Counted from the first letter of the stretch, positions 52,153-61,618 are shown. The stretch: DNA of 64,000 bases from Methylobacterium sp. FF17 (GCF_025813715.1 NZ_CP107532.1:2992001-3056000), one strand, 5' to 3'. Notes: a model not told the origin generated them from the sequence alone. A program made the numbers and translations.

Positions 52153-54570
52153 TTGACGAAGCTTGGAGCCTATATCGGTAATTCCGCTAAGAGCGTGCTG
52201 CAGTTCGAGGATTGGCTGGGCCGGAACGTCGACTATCTCCAGGTCCATACCGGACGGGCGAACTGGTCGGACTATGAGACCAGCATTAGCTGGGCGGGGA
52301 GCCAAGTCAGCCAGCTGAACAAACCAATCTACTGGACTATCCCAATGTTCGCCAATGGCGGCAGCCTCAGCGCCGCAGCTGCCGGTAGCTACAAGGAGTA
52401 CTGGGTCGAGGCCGCCAAGAACATCCTCGCCACCCGCTCCAGCGACAGCCAGATCGTGGTGCGCTTTGGTGAGGAGTTCAACGGCGGATGGATGCCCTGG
52501 GCAGCCAAGGGCAACGAGCAGGCCTACATCCAGGCTTATCGCGGCATGGTCGATGCCTTCCGCTCCGTCTCCGACAAGTTCGCCTTCGACTGGAACGTCA
52601 ACGTCGGCAACCAGGGTATGAACCCGGCCAAGGCCTATCCCGGCGATGCCTATGTCGATTACATTACCATGGACATCTACTACAACACCGCCTGGGATCC
52701 CAAGGACCCCAACGCCGCCTTCGACTCCATGCTCAAGCGCGACTACGGCCTGAACTGGCTCGACAGCTTCGCCAAGGCTCACGGCAAGCTCATCGCCATC
52801 CCCGAATGGGGCGTCATGTCGGACAAGGCCGGCCCCTACATCGCCAAGTTCGCCACCTGGATGGAGACCCACAACGTCGCCTACCAGTCCTACTGGAACT
52901 CGAATGCTGACTTTGCCGGCGCGCTCAGCACCGGCACCAAGCCCAATGCGGCTGCAGCTTATATCGACGCGTTCGGCGATACGCACGACACCGGCAATAT
53001 CGCTCCAGTCGGCAAGACCGATGCCTATTCTGTGCAGGAGAACGCCACATTGACCCTCACAAAGCTACTGGGGGTGCTCGCCAACGACACGGACGCCAAC
53101 GGTGATGCTTTGACAGCGATGTTGGTGGATGGTCCGGCGCACGGCAAGCTCACGCTGAACACGAACGGTTCGCTCATCTACACGCCCGACACGAACTACA
53201 GCGGGACCGACAGCTTCACTTACGTTCCACGCGACGGCAAGGGTGCCGGCAACGTGACCAAGGTGTCGCTGACGGTCACCGAGAGCCACGATGCGCCGGC
53301 CTCGGCTGCGCCTGTGAACTGGGTGGTGGGCACGAACGGCAGCGACACGCTGGTGGGGGATGCGCGCAACAACTCGCTCAACGGCGGCGGTGGTCAGGAC
53401 ACGATGAAGGGTGGCCTGGGCGACGATACCTACGTGGTCGACCGGCCCAAAGACGTTGTCATCGAGTACGCCAACGAGGGCATCGACACAGTTGAGAGCT
53501 GGGCACCGACCTACACGCTCTCGGCTCATGTCGAGAACCTGAAGCTGCTCGGCACAGGTCAGACCGGCATCGGGAACGAGCTCGCCAACGGCATCACCGG
53601 CGGAGCGGGCAACGACATCCTCAACGGCAAGGGCGGCAACGACTGGCTCACGGGTGCGGCAGGCGCTGACACCTTCGTGTTCGAGATCGGTTCTGGCCAC
53701 GATGTGGTGCGAGATTTTGCCACCAGCGGCACGCAGCAGGACGTGGTCAAGCTCTCGGGCTACGACTTCGCCTCCTTCGCCCAGGTCCGGGCGGCGCTAA
53801 CCCAGGTGGGCGCGGACACGCTGCTCACGCTCTCCGACGAGGGCAGCGTCACCTTCCTCAACCACAAGATCAGCGACTTCACGGCCAGGCATTTTGGCTT
53901 TTCCACGTCCGGGCCAAACTCACCAACTTCTCCAGAACAGCCAGTCGCGTACCCGACCCAGCCTGCATCCTCCGGCACTTCTGAGACGTGGACGATGGGA
54001 ACCAACAGCAATGATACGCTGCTGGGCGATAGCCGCAACAACGTGCTGAAAGGTGGCGGTGGCCAAGACATTATGAAGGGAGGATTAGGCGACGATATCT
54101 ACGAGGTCGATGATGCAGGTGACAGCGTAGTGGAACTTGCAGGCGAGGGCATCGACACCGTCGAGAGCTGGGTTTCGTATACGCTCTCAGCCAACGTCGA
54201 GAACCTGAAGCTGCTGGGCACGAATCTGACCGGCACCGGCAACGGATTGGCCAACCTGCTCGTTGGCGGGAAGGGCAACGACATCCTCAACGGTAAGGCC
54301 GGGAACGACTATCTCACCGGCGGGGCAGGGGCAGACACCTTTGTGTTCGAGCGCGGCACTGGTCATGACGTCATCACAGACTTCGTAACCAGCGGAGCCA
54401 CGCACGATGTGGTCGATCTAACCAGCTTTAGCTATGCGAATTTTAGAGAGGTCCGTGCAGCACTCACGCAGGAAGGGTCTGACACGCTGCTGAGCCTCGC
54501 GGACGGCAGTCAGGTCACGTTCCTCAACCACAAGGTCGGCGACTTTCATGCCAATGACTTTTTGATATAG
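52153..54570 (+). CDS. GH26-like secreted glycanase with Ig-like domain and two RTX modules
   Basis: This 805-aa exported protein has residues 1-275 as a GH26-type (beta-mannanase/glucanase) barrel, with the acid/base Glu108 in VVRFGEEFNGGW and nucleophile Glu218 in LIAIPEWGVM. Residues 283-376 form a cadherin/Big_9-like domain (LGVLANDTDANGDALTAM, NYSGTDSFTY). Residues about 390-590 and 610-805 are two tandem RTX modules, each starting GTN(G/S)(S/N)DTL(V/L)GD and ending with FLNHK. No Sec signal is present, fitting type I secretion. TTG 52153 follows GAGG; a TTG at 52138 is also possible. Architecture recalls rhizobial RTX glycanases that trim exopolysaccharide. Substrate is unproved. Confidence 0.85.
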   Translation: MTKLGAYIGNSAKSVLQFEDWLGRNVDYLQVHTGRANWSDYETSISWAGSQVSQLNKPIYWTIPMFANGGSLSAAAAGSYKEYWVEAAKNILATRSSDSQIVVRFGEEFNGGWMPWAAKGNEQAYIQAYRGMVDAFRSVSDKFAFDWNVNVGNQGMNPAKAYPGDAYVDYITMDIYYNTAWDPKDPNAAFDSMLKRDYGLNWLDSFAKAHGKLIAIPEWGVMSDKAGPYIAKFATWMETHNVAYQSYWNSNADFAGALSTGTKPNAAAAYIDAFGDTHDTGNIAPVGKTDAYSVQENATLTLTKLLGVLANDTDANGDALTAMLVDGPAHGKLTLNTNGSLIYTPDTNYSGTDSFTYVPRDGKGAGNVTKVSLTVTESHDAPASAAPVNWVVGTNGSDTLVGDARNNSLNGGGGQDTMKGGLGDDTYVVDRPKDVVIEYANEGIDTVESWAPTYTLSAHVENLKLLGTGQTGIGNELANGITGGAGNDILNGKGGNDWLTGAAGADTFVFEIGSGHDVVRDFATSGTQQDVVKLSGYDFASFAQVRAALTQVGADTLLTLSDEGSVTFLNHKISDFTARHFGFSTSGPNSPTSPEQPVAYPTQPASSGTSETWTMGTNSNDTLLGDSRNNVLKGGGGQDIMKGGLGDDIYEVDDAGDSVVELAGEGIDTVESWVSYTLSANVENLKLLGTNLTGTGNGLANLLVGGKGNDILNGKAGNDYLTGGAGADTFVFERGTGHDVITDFVTSGATHDVVDLTSFSYANFREVRAALTQEGSDTLLSLADGSQVTFLNHKVGDFHANDFLI

Positions 54571-54825
54571 TCACTCGTCACGTGGTCTCAGATAGGATGC
54601 CCTGAAAGGATTGTCGCAAGCCGTGCCATAGGCCGCAAGAAAGACCGGAGCTGAACTGTCCCAGTATTTGTGTGTTTACGCAGAGATAGATTGAGCGATT
54701 TTGGTCGCGCAGCTACATCGGGCTTGATTATAGTAGTGATGATAGAGTGACCCTAACCCAGCAAACTGGTCCGCGCTGAGCGCAAGTTTTTCGGGCATCC
54801 TGAACCCTGAAGGAGGGTGGATGCC

Positions 54826-55092
54826 ATGCCTCGCAAACGCTTCACGAATGAACAAATCGCCTTCGCCCTGCGGCAGGCGGAGAACGGCGCCTCGGTGGAC
54901 GAAGTTTGCCGGAAGATGGGCGTATCTGAGCCGACCTTCTACCGCTGGAAGAAGCAGTTCGTCGGCATGGGCGTGCCGGAGATCCGACGGCTCAAGCAGC
55001 TGGAGGACGAGAATGGTAAGCTCAAGCGGCTGGTCGCTGACCTGACGCTGGACCGCTCGATGCTGCAGGACGTGCTCAAACGAAAGTGGTGA
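54826..55092 (+). CDS. IS3-family OrfA (copy 2)
   Basis: Identical to the OrfA of copy 1: an 88-aa HTH and leucine-zipper-like protein, with the ATG nine bases after AAGGAGG. It overlaps the start of the OrfB frame. Confidence 0.88.
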   Translation: MPRKRFTNEQIAFALRQAENGASVDEVCRKMGVSEPTFYRWKKQFVGMGVPEIRRLKQLEDENGKLKRLVADLTLDRSMLQDVLKRKW

Positions 55093-55929
55093 GGCCCGCC
55101 GTTCGCCGTGAAGTCGCCGGTCACTTGCAGGTGACCTACGACATCAGTGAGCGTCGGGCCTGCCAGGCCACCGGCTTCGGCCGTTCGTCCCAGCGTTACA
55201 GGAAGCGAGCCGACCCGCAAGTCGCTCTGCGGATGCGGTTGAAGGAGCTGGCCGCCGCACGGGTCCGTTACGGCTATCGACGGCTGCACATCTTGCTGCG
55301 ACGGGAGGGCTGGGAGGTGAACCACAAGCGCACCTACCGGAACAACCCGCGACGAGGGGCTATCGATCCGGTCAAAGCTGCCTAAGCGCAAGCGGGCTTG
55401 GCGGTATCGTCAGGGTAGGCCAGGGATCGGTGGGCCCAACGAGGTCTGGGCGATGGACTTCGTATCCGACCGCATCTTCGACGGACGTCCATTCCGGATC
55501 TTGACCATCGTCGATTGCCACACGCGAGAGGCGCTCTCGCTCACACCGAGAGCCAACTTCCGCGCCTACCAAGTGACCGAGGCGCTCGACGCCTTGGTCA
55601 AGCTGAGGGGACGGCCCAAGAGCTTGCGGGTCGACAATGGGCCGCAGTTCGCCGGTCGCATGCTCGACCAGTGGGCCTACCTGAACGGGGTCGAGATCGA
55701 CTTCTCCCGACCGGGCAAGCCCACCGACAACGCCTACGTCGAGTCGTTCAACGGCCGCCTACGAGAGGAATGCCTGAACGCCTCTTGGTTCCTGTCTCTG
55801 GCTGATGCCCGCGACCGCATCGAGGAATGGAGGTGCCACTACAACGAAGATCGACCCCACACGGCCCTGGGCGGCTTGACGCCCCGAGCCTTCGCCAACC
55901 AAGCTGTCACAGCCCGAGAACTTGCATAG
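55086..55929 (+). pseudogene. IS3-family OrfB transposase, frameshifted (copy 2)
   Basis: This copy has the same two-part OrfB as copy 1, with the same extra base at the CCCG of 55346-55349 that separates the N-terminal region (55086-55385) from the DDE core (open from 55453). Sharing of the exact lesion means the copies descend from an already frameshifted element, or the shift is decoded in some way. Confidence 0.82.
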
Positions 55930-56071
55930 GCCGTGGACCACAAACGGGGTCAACTCCAACATGGCTCGAAGCCATACCTCCGGGAGGACCACTTTTCAGG
56001 AGGCAGGCCAAAAGACGTATACCATTAATTAATCATAGAAGCGGACTTTGGCATCCCGTGAGAGAGCCGCC

Positions 56072-56467
56072 ATGAGATCTGCACTCGCTGCCTCCGTTCT
56101 TATCTTCAGCCTTGCGGGGTATGCATCGGCTCGGCCTCTTGGTGTCCGTATTCAGCCGGGCGCCGCAAGTATCACATCTATGGAGGAGATTAAAACCCAT
56201 AGTTCATCAAGTGATATGGATGTGATGGCTCTGCGGGATGCAAACAGCGCAAGCCGCGTGCGTCAGGATGAGTTTGACGCAAGATTATCTAATCTTGGAA
56301 AACGCGCGCTGTCATCCGTGTGTGACGCTTGTGGAGCGGAAATACTTCCCCCGAAGATGGGGAGAGATCCTGTAACTCGCCCCGTCCTGAGTTTGCGCTT
56401 AGCCGATGCTGAGTCGATTTACTCCCGCCGGAGCGGTTTCGACCCTGCTCAAGCACCTGTCGATTAG
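56072..56467 (+). CDS. small secreted protein with CxxCG motif (paralogue B)
   Basis: A 131-aa protein has a signal peptide (MRSALAASVLIFSLAGYASA, cleavage near residue 20), a Ser/Asp-rich segment, a charged helix (RVRQDEFDARLSNLG) and SSVCDACGAE, giving the same SxCxxCG element as the protein at 44660-45097. The C-terminus is basic and ends AQAPVD. The two look like diverged paralogues. The ATG at 56072 follows GAGAG. It lies about 120 bases right of IS3 copy 2. Periplasmic or extracellular location is inferred. Confidence 0.65.
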   Translation: MRSALAASVLIFSLAGYASARPLGVRIQPGAASITSMEEIKTHSSSSDMDVMALRDANSASRVRQDEFDARLSNLGKRALSSVCDACGAEILPPKMGRDPVTRPVLSLRLADAESIYSRRSGFDPAQAPVD

Positions 56468-56776
56468 ATACTGAAGCCCATGCGCGTTCCCGTCTGAGCG
56501 TGGTTCCACTGACAACCCGCTGAGCGCACCCTTGAAGTCCTGCGATGGCGCCATCCGAGCCGGGGCGGTACTGGCTGAGGCTACGCTCCCGCTCCCCCGC
56601 CCCGGCTTCGTGACGAATTCCCTGGATTGATCTCTGCTGGATTGGCCGCCGCCTGACGATTTGTCATTCAATGCATTCCCCGCCTCACACGGGCGGCCCT
56701 TCGTCCTGGGTTTCCGGGTGTTCTCAGCGGCTCCGCGCATGGTGGCTAACTCGGCGACCCGATACAGCCACTTAGA
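56468..56776. other. no confident gene; possible DUF5681-like scrap
   Basis: A minus-strand frame reads RKPRTKGRPCEAGNALNDKS around 56,690. This faintly resembles the KGRPFxxGNP start of phage-associated DUF5681 proteins, then loses all resemblance. I treat it as noncoding or decayed. Confidence 0.3.
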
Positions 56777-57283
56777 TTAAGTGCTCTCGCCCTCTTCTTT
56801 TTCCGCCAAGGCACGATGTTCGGCCAACAGGCGTCGCATCGTGCGATCAGCATCCGAGCAGTCAGCTGGCTCATCGCTATCCGTGCTGCAGCCTTCGATC
56901 GTTTCCGTGGTCTGCTGTTCGACTATCGCGCGATCGGCATCACTCAGGCGGGCAAGCTCTCCAAGACCCAGTTCGAGCGCGACGTGAGTGGCTATCTCCT
57001 TCCGCTTAGCGGCGAGAGCGAACACCTTACCCTTCATCGGATCATCGTCGCTTCGCCCGACCTGCTGAGTGAGTGCCCGGCGCCATCCAACGGGAAGCGA
57101 AGCGCCGCGAAGGCGCATGCGATCCGTGACGCTGGCCAGCACCATCTGCCAGTGCTCCGGGCTCAGGGCAGACAGATCCTTCGCGAAGCCGAGGTTGTGA
57201 GCGGCCTGTTCAGCTGCCTCTCACCACTCGAAGCCTAGCTCCTGCGGCTTTGTCGAGACTGCGATAATCGATGCGTCATGCAT
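56777..57283 (-). pseudogene. hypothetical protein gene with a premature stop at codon 21
   Basis: An in-frame ATG at 57283 reads MHDASIIAVSTKPQELGFEW and then TGA (57221-57223). The same frame continues EAAEQAAHNLGFAKDLSALS, then PEHWQMVLASVTDRMRLRG, for about 148 further codons of natural, acidic composition ending EKEEGEST. The sequence flows smoothly across the stop, so a nonsense change in one ~168-codon gene is likely. A shorter product from the Met at 57145 (122 aa) is possible. Family not recognised; no signal peptide. Confidence 0.5.
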
Positions 57284-57322
57284 GCTGAACCCCTACGAGT
57301 GGACTCCTGCGGTACTAACGCC

Positions 57323-57544
57323 TCATAGTTCGACGTCATCGGCATCGCAGCCCTTCCCTGCCCCGAGGGCTTCCGCGAATAGCGCGCCCATCTGCACGTC
57401 GCCGCAATCAGGCAACCGCATGTAGCGGCCCGGCCAGCGGATCATGTCGTACACAAACCAGCGGGTTTCGAACTCCATCGCCAAGCGCGGCCCCTCCTCC
57501 GGGTAATCGGAGATGAACTGGAGTGCGAGCCTGCACGGGCTCAA
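57323..57544 (-). CDS. hypothetical protein, 73 aa
   Basis: A short frame of natural composition reads LALQFISDYPEEGPRLAMEF then WFVYDMIRWPGRYMRLPD, ending in an acidic tail. Start is a TTG at 57544 or a site further upstream. It lies just upstream of the nonsense-interrupted gene on the same strand, so they may form a pair. I do not recognise a family. Confidence 0.45.
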   Translation of the reverse strand: MSPCRLALQFISDYPEEGPRLAMEFETRWFVYDMIRWPGRYMRLPDCGDVQMGALFAEALGAGKGCDADDVEL

Positions 57545-57763
57545 AGAGCTTCACCTTATTTTGTCTGACCGGGCTCACGGCCGGCAACCGCTACTCGGTT
57601 TCCCATCAGGGAGAGCAAAGGAGCGCTCCGCGGCAGCACGGCATACGATCACAATGCGACGAGTGCTTCTTTACAACGGGATGGGGGATCTGATCAATGT
57701 CTCTTCCCGCCGTGCGCCTTGATGTGATGAAACCGCGGGATCATTCGATGATAAGGATCTGAC

Positions 57764-58270
57764 GTGCTCGATACACCCGAAGAGAACACGCCTAAAGAAA
57801 CCGGCCTCGACCATGTCGACCTGACGGCTACCATCGTGTCAGCCTACGTCACCAACAATTCCGTCCGGCCTGCGGATCTGAACGAGTTGATCGCAAGCGT
57901 GCATCAAACCCTTAAAGGTCTGAGCGGGCCTGCTACGCCAGCCGCGGACCAGATCAAGAAGCCCACGCCGGCTGAGGTCAAGAAGTCGATCACGCCGGAG
58001 GCGCTGATCAGCTTCGAGGATGGTAAGCCCTACAAGACCCTGCGGCGGCACCTTACGATGCGAGGTCTCTCCCCAGAGGCTTATCGGGCTAAGTACGGTC
58101 TGCCGGCCGACTACCCAATGACTGCGGCCAGCTACTCAGAACACCGCGCCGAGCTGGCGCGTGCTGCTGGGCTTGGGAGCTATCGGAAGGCTGCTTCAAA
58201 GGCCGCTGAGCCGGATGAGACAGCATCGGACGCTCCGAAGCGCCGCGGTCGGTCAGCTAAGGCCTCCTGA
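57764..58270 (+). CDS. MucR/Ros-family transcriptional regulator lacking zinc ligands
   Basis: This 168-aa regulator has the MucR N-terminal region (LTATIVSAYVTNNSVRPADL, LIASVHQTLKGL) and the C-terminal DNA-binding domain: TPEALISFEDGKPYKTLRRH, then LSPEAYRAKYGLPADYPM. In classical MucR the zinc is held by Cys-x2-Asp/Cys and two His. Here the first Cys is Ser83 and the last His is Arg100, with Asp86 and His96 kept. Such zinc-less members are known in Mesorhizobium. MucR proteins control exopolysaccharide, motility and cell-cycle genes. The start GTG 57764 follows AAGGA. A Lys/Arg-rich tail ends the protein. Confidence 0.85.
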   Translation: MLDTPEENTPKETGLDHVDLTATIVSAYVTNNSVRPADLNELIASVHQTLKGLSGPATPAADQIKKPTPAEVKKSITPEALISFEDGKPYKTLRRHLTMRGLSPEAYRAKYGLPADYPMTAASYSEHRAELARAAGLGSYRKAASKAAEPDETASDAPKRRGRSAKAS

Positions 58271-58638
58271 GGCCAACGAGGCTGGAGCTCGCTCCAGCCT
58301 TCGGAGGCGCCCGGCTCGGTACTCAGAGCCGGCCAGTTTCTCTAAGCGCTGCAAGTCTCTGGAGCGCGATGCGTCCAGCTGGCGACATTGGCATTGACTG
58401 CATCTCGATAGCATCGAACTGACGACGTGGGTCTGCATCTCGCCACAGGGGCGCCTTAGCTCTGTAAATAACATTTGTCGATTGTCAAGCAGGTTTAGTC
58501 TATGCAATCCTACGCCTCAGACTAGATGTTCCATATCCACGCAACTTATTTATGCAAATATTTTCATTATTTATTAACCCGCAAGTTCGGATATTGGTGC
58601 GCATTCGATGTAATATTGCAACAGGTTGGAGGTGCACA
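58271..58638. other. AT-rich intergenic region before the PilZ gene
   Basis: About 370 bases without a supported gene. The part from 58,465 to 58,625 is strongly AT-rich and likely holds the PilZ promoter; TTGGAGG at 58626-58632 is its ribosome-binding site. Confidence 0.4.
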
Positions 58639-59205
58639 ATGTACGATCGGCGACGCGTTCAGAGACAACAGTGCAGCCTCGAAGCGAGGATCTTCATTCC
58701 GCGTTCTAGCAACCCGATTCCTTGCGTGATCACGGATATCTCGTCTCACGGAAGCTTCTTGCGCACGCCGAAGAACATCTCGATCCCCGCGAACTTCGAT
58801 CTTTCTATTGGTAGGAGCAGCTTACCACGGGCATGTCGCCTTGCTCGCCGAGAAGCTGATGGCTTTGGTGTCGAGTTCCTCGATCCTGTCCGTCACGAAG
58901 TCGAGGAGATCCTCATCGAGACCGCGTTCAAGGAGGAGTTGCTGTTTGAGGCTCTCAGCCCAGCCTTAGACGGTGAAGTCACAATGACCCAGGTTCGGCT
59001 CCGTCGAGCGGTGAACGCAGTCATGGACCTGATCGAGCGCCGCAACGCCATGGGCTGGGACCACATCGCGCCTTTGTCAGATCCGTTCGAGCAGGCGCAC
59101 CAGACGCTTCGCGATGCTGGTAAGTCTCTGAGACACGCCTCACTTGCAAGGCTCCCAGCGCCTGCTTCAGGCAACGGACAAGGCCGACGCTCAGCGGCTA
59201 TGTGA
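58639..59205 (+). CDS. PilZ-domain protein (candidate c-di-GMP receptor)
   Basis: A 188-aa cytosolic protein has residues 1-95 forming a PilZ domain with the c-di-GMP-binding RxxxR motif near the N-terminus (RRRVQR) and the DxSxxG motif as DISSHG. A helical C-terminal half of unknown role follows. In alphaproteobacteria PilZ proteins tune motility and exopolysaccharide output. The ATG at 58639 follows GGAGG by 6 bases. Its neighbour upstream is the MucR-like gene, both plausibly regulating surface polysaccharide (inference). Confidence 0.82.
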   Translation: MYDRRRVQRQQCSLEARIFIPRSSNPIPCVITDISSHGSFLRTPKNISIPANFDLSIGRSSLPRACRLARREADGFGVEFLDPVRHEVEEILIETAFKEELLFEALSPALDGEVTMTQVRLRRAVNAVMDLIERRNAMGWDHIAPLSDPFEQAHQTLRDAGKSLRHASLARLPAPASGNGQGRRSAAM

Positions 59206-59315
59206 CCGCCAAACGACACCTGACGTTTTCCCTTTGTTCCGCATGCCGGCGGCCCCGCATTTAGCGGAGCGCATGAGCCAGATGGAGGGAGCACACCCGC
59301 TTCTGGTCCCATCCC

Positions 59316-59429
59316 ATGTTGCTCGCTTCCCGCTCCGTCATCCAGCAACACCGCGAAGTCGCCGCCGTGATGGCCACCTACGGGATGTTCCTCGGCGGCG
59401 TCCTGACGCTCGCCTGGGCTATCTCCTGA
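59316..59429 (+). CDS. small single-span membrane protein, 37 aa
   Basis: A 37-codon frame encodes a polar N-terminus (LLASRSVIQQHREV) and one hydrophobic helix (VMATYGMFLGGVLTLAWAIS). A canonical hairpin terminator starts 10 bases after the stop, which supports a real transcription unit. No ribosome-binding site of note is seen. Family not recognised. Confidence 0.5.
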   Translation: MLLASRSVIQQHREVAAVMATYGMFLGGVLTLAWAIS

Positions 59430-59436
59430 CGCACAA

Positions 59437-59466
59437 AGCCCCGACCGCTAGGCGGCCGGGGTTTTA
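59437..59466 (+). terminator. Rho-independent terminator
   Basis: A GC-rich stem (59439-59448 with 59452-59461, one mismatch) closes a 3-base loop and is followed by TTTT, with an A-run upstream that could serve the opposite strand. Confidence 0.8.
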
Positions 59467-59676
59467 TGCGTCGCTAACCGCCTGATGCTGGGCAAACTTG
59501 TTGCATCCGGACAGCCAACATCATCTGCAGAGACACTCAGTTGTGATGGTACTCTTGTAAGTGCAGGCACCTGGGTTCGGCACTGACTGAGTGTCCGACG
59601 TCAGCACCTGTGGGACAGAATGAGGGTCTTCCCGAACGGAGGATGGCTGGTTCATCGTAGCCCCTGAGGAGCGAAG

Positions 59677-60051
59677 ATGAAGCAGACATCCGGACCGGCC
59701 AAGAAGCCGGCAGAAGCGGTGATCAAGGACATCCGTCGGGCCACGCGTCGACAGTTCTCGTCCGAGGAGAAGATCCGCGTGGTGCTGGAAGGCTTGCGTG
59801 GCGAGGACAGCATCGCCGAGTTGTGCCGACGCGAGGGGATCGCCGCCTCGATGTACTACGGCTGGTCCAAGGAGTTCCTGGAGGCGGGCAAGAAGCGCCT
59901 GTCCGGCGACACGGCGCGCGCGGCCACCACGGACGAGGTGCGGGATCTGCGCCGCGAGACGGGGGCACTGAAGGAGGTCGTGGCTGATCTCGTCCTGGAG
60001 AATCGTCTGCTTAAAAAAAGCATGAGCGGGGCTGGGGGCGACGAGGCATGA
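59677..60051 (+). CDS. IS3-family OrfA
   Basis: A 124-aa HTH protein (FSSEEKIRVVLEGLRGEDSI then ELCRREGIAASMYYGWSKEF) with a C-terminal leucine-zipper-like tail (LKEVVADLVLENRLLKKSM). The A7 run near its end is a possible -1 slippage site. It overlaps OrfB by four bases (ATGA). Confidence 0.9.
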   Translation: MKQTSGPAKKPAEAVIKDIRRATRRQFSSEEKIRVVLEGLRGEDSIAELCRREGIAASMYYGWSKEFLEAGKKRLSGDTARAATTDEVRDLRRETGALKEVVADLVLENRLLKKSMSGAGGDEA

Positions 60052-61028
60052 GGTATCCGGCCCCCGAGAAGCTGGAGATCATCCGGCTGGTCGAGCAATC
60101 CCACCTGCCGGTGCGCGCGACCCTGCACAAGCTCGGCATCACGCGCTCGACGTTTTACCGCTGGTACGACGCCTACCAGCGCGGCGGCCCCGAGGCGTTG
60201 AGGGACCATCCTTCGCAGCCGAGCCGGGTCTGGAACCGTCTACCTGCGGAAATCCGCGAGCAGATCGTTGCCCTGGCTCTGGAGAAGCCTGAACTCAGCC
60301 CGCGTGAGCTGGCGGTGCGCTTCACCGACGAGCGGCGTTACTTCGTCTCGGAAGCCACCGTCTACCGGCTGCTCAAGGCTCAGGACCTGATCACCAGCCC
60401 GGCCTATATCGTCATCAAGGCCGCCGACGCGTTCCGCGATAAGACCACCGCGCCCAACCAGCTTTGGCAGACGGACTTCACCTACCTGAAGGTCGTTGGT
60501 TGGGGCTGGTACTACCTGTCGACGGTACTCGACGACTTCTCACGCTACATCGTGGCGTGGAAGCTTTGCACCACGATGCAGGCCAGTGACGTCACCGCCA
60601 CGCTCGACCGGGCGCTGGGTGTGGCTGGGCTCGATCAGGCGCGGGTGATGCAGCGGCCCCGCCTGCTCTCCGACAACGGCCCGAGTTATGTCGCCAGCGA
60701 CCTGGCCGACTGGCTCGGCAGCCGGGGCATGACCCACATCCGCGGTGCGCCTTGTCATCCTCAAACGCAGGGCAAGATCGAGCGTTGGCACCAGACGCTC
60801 AAGAACCGCATCCTGCTCGAACACGCCTACTTGCCCGGCGAGCTGGAGACGCGGGTCGAAGCCTTCGTTGAACACTACAACCATGCCCGAGCCCATGAGA
60901 GCCTGGGCAACCTCACGCCCGCTGACGTCTACTTCGGACGCGGCGAAGGGATCCTGGCCGAGCGGGAACGCATCAAGCGCCAGACCCTGATGGATCGCCG
61001 CTTGCGCCATCACGCGCAGGCTGCCTAA
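60048..61028 (+). CDS. IS3-family OrfB transposase
   Basis: A 326-aa integrase-type transposase with N-terminal HTH regions (LHKLGITRSTFYRWYDAYQ) and an intact DDE core: Asp in LWQTDFTYLKV, Asp in LLSDNGPSYV and Glu in HPQTQGKIERWHQT. Its ATG overlaps the OrfA stop. All landmarks are present, so the element may still be active. Confidence 0.9.
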   Translation: MRYPAPEKLEIIRLVEQSHLPVRATLHKLGITRSTFYRWYDAYQRGGPEALRDHPSQPSRVWNRLPAEIREQIVALALEKPELSPRELAVRFTDERRYFVSEATVYRLLKAQDLITSPAYIVIKAADAFRDKTTAPNQLWQTDFTYLKVVGWGWYYLSTVLDDFSRYIVAWKLCTTMQASDVTATLDRALGVAGLDQARVMQRPRLLSDNGPSYVASDLADWLGSRGMTHIRGAPCHPQTQGKIERWHQTLKNRILLEHAYLPGELETRVEAFVEHYNHARAHESLGNLTPADVYFGRGEGILAERERIKRQTLMDRRLRHHAQAA

Positions 61029-61102
61029 CCTCTTACCCCAGATGGACCAGAGCCTCCGCTCCTGAACACCGCTGAATGTCCCAAATCACCTGACGACGGA
61101 CA

Positions 61103-61582
61103 TTTGGATGTCCTGTCGAAGGCCACTCGGGGGTACAGCTTGCCTTCGCCGGTGCGAACTTCCGCGATGTCGATGTGGAAGAAGCCAATCGGATAAGCCT
61201 TGAAGGCTTGCTTGCCGGGCTTGTCGCCGCCGACCTGCGGTAACCGGCTGATCCCGTGGCGCTGTAGACAGCGATGCAGCGACGAGCGGGTCAGGTGCGA
61301 GATGGTGGCCTGGAGCGCGTACAGGCAGTCGTCGAGCGGCAACAGGGTGTGCCGGCGGAAGGCAACGATGATCGCCTCCTCTTCAGTCGTGAGCACGGTC
61401 GAGCGCGGCGTCTTCGGTCCCATCGCTGCGTCATGCACGAAGGCACGCTTGCGCCACTTCGCGACCGTCTTGAGGTTCAGTCCATGCTGGGCCGCAAGAT
61501 CTTTGAGCGGAGCTTTCGATCGCTGTAGCGCTGCTCTGACCGCGTGTGTGGCCGTGGCGCAGCCGTGAAGAACCTGTCCCAT
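61103..61582 (-). pseudogene. IS481-family transposase, N-terminal half, cut by IS3
   Basis: From ATG 61582 the minus strand encodes HTH segments (RAALQRSKAPLKDLAAQHGL and KTVAKWRKR), then TTEEEAIIVAFRRHTLLPLD, GFFHIDIAEVRTGEGKLY and AFDRTSK. This is the start of an IS481-type DDE domain carrying the first Asp. The frame then runs into the right end of the IS3 element at 61102. The second half of the gene is not found beyond the other end of that element. Confidence 0.8.
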
Positions 61583-61618
61583 AACGCCTCCCGGTGTGCG
61601 GCAGCCTCAGCGAGACCG

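Larger units (their letters stand above)
54748..55952 (+). mobile_element. IS3-family insertion sequence, copy 2
   Basis: This is a second 1205-base copy of the element at 40479-41683, same orientation, offset exactly 14,269 bases, with identical encoded proteins. Left flank AGAG and right flank ACTCC show no target duplication. It lies 177 bases downstream of the RTX glycanase gene. Confidence 0.88.
59592..61102 (+). mobile_element. IS3-family element, apparently intact
   Basis: The ends match as TGTCCGACGTCAG at 59592 and, reverse complemented, TGTCCGTCGTCAG at the right, with a further shared GGGACA inside each. The element spans 1511 bases and encodes two intact overlapping frames. It is inserted in an IS481-type gene whose other half is missing on the left flank, and no target duplication is seen. 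Confidence 0.8.
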
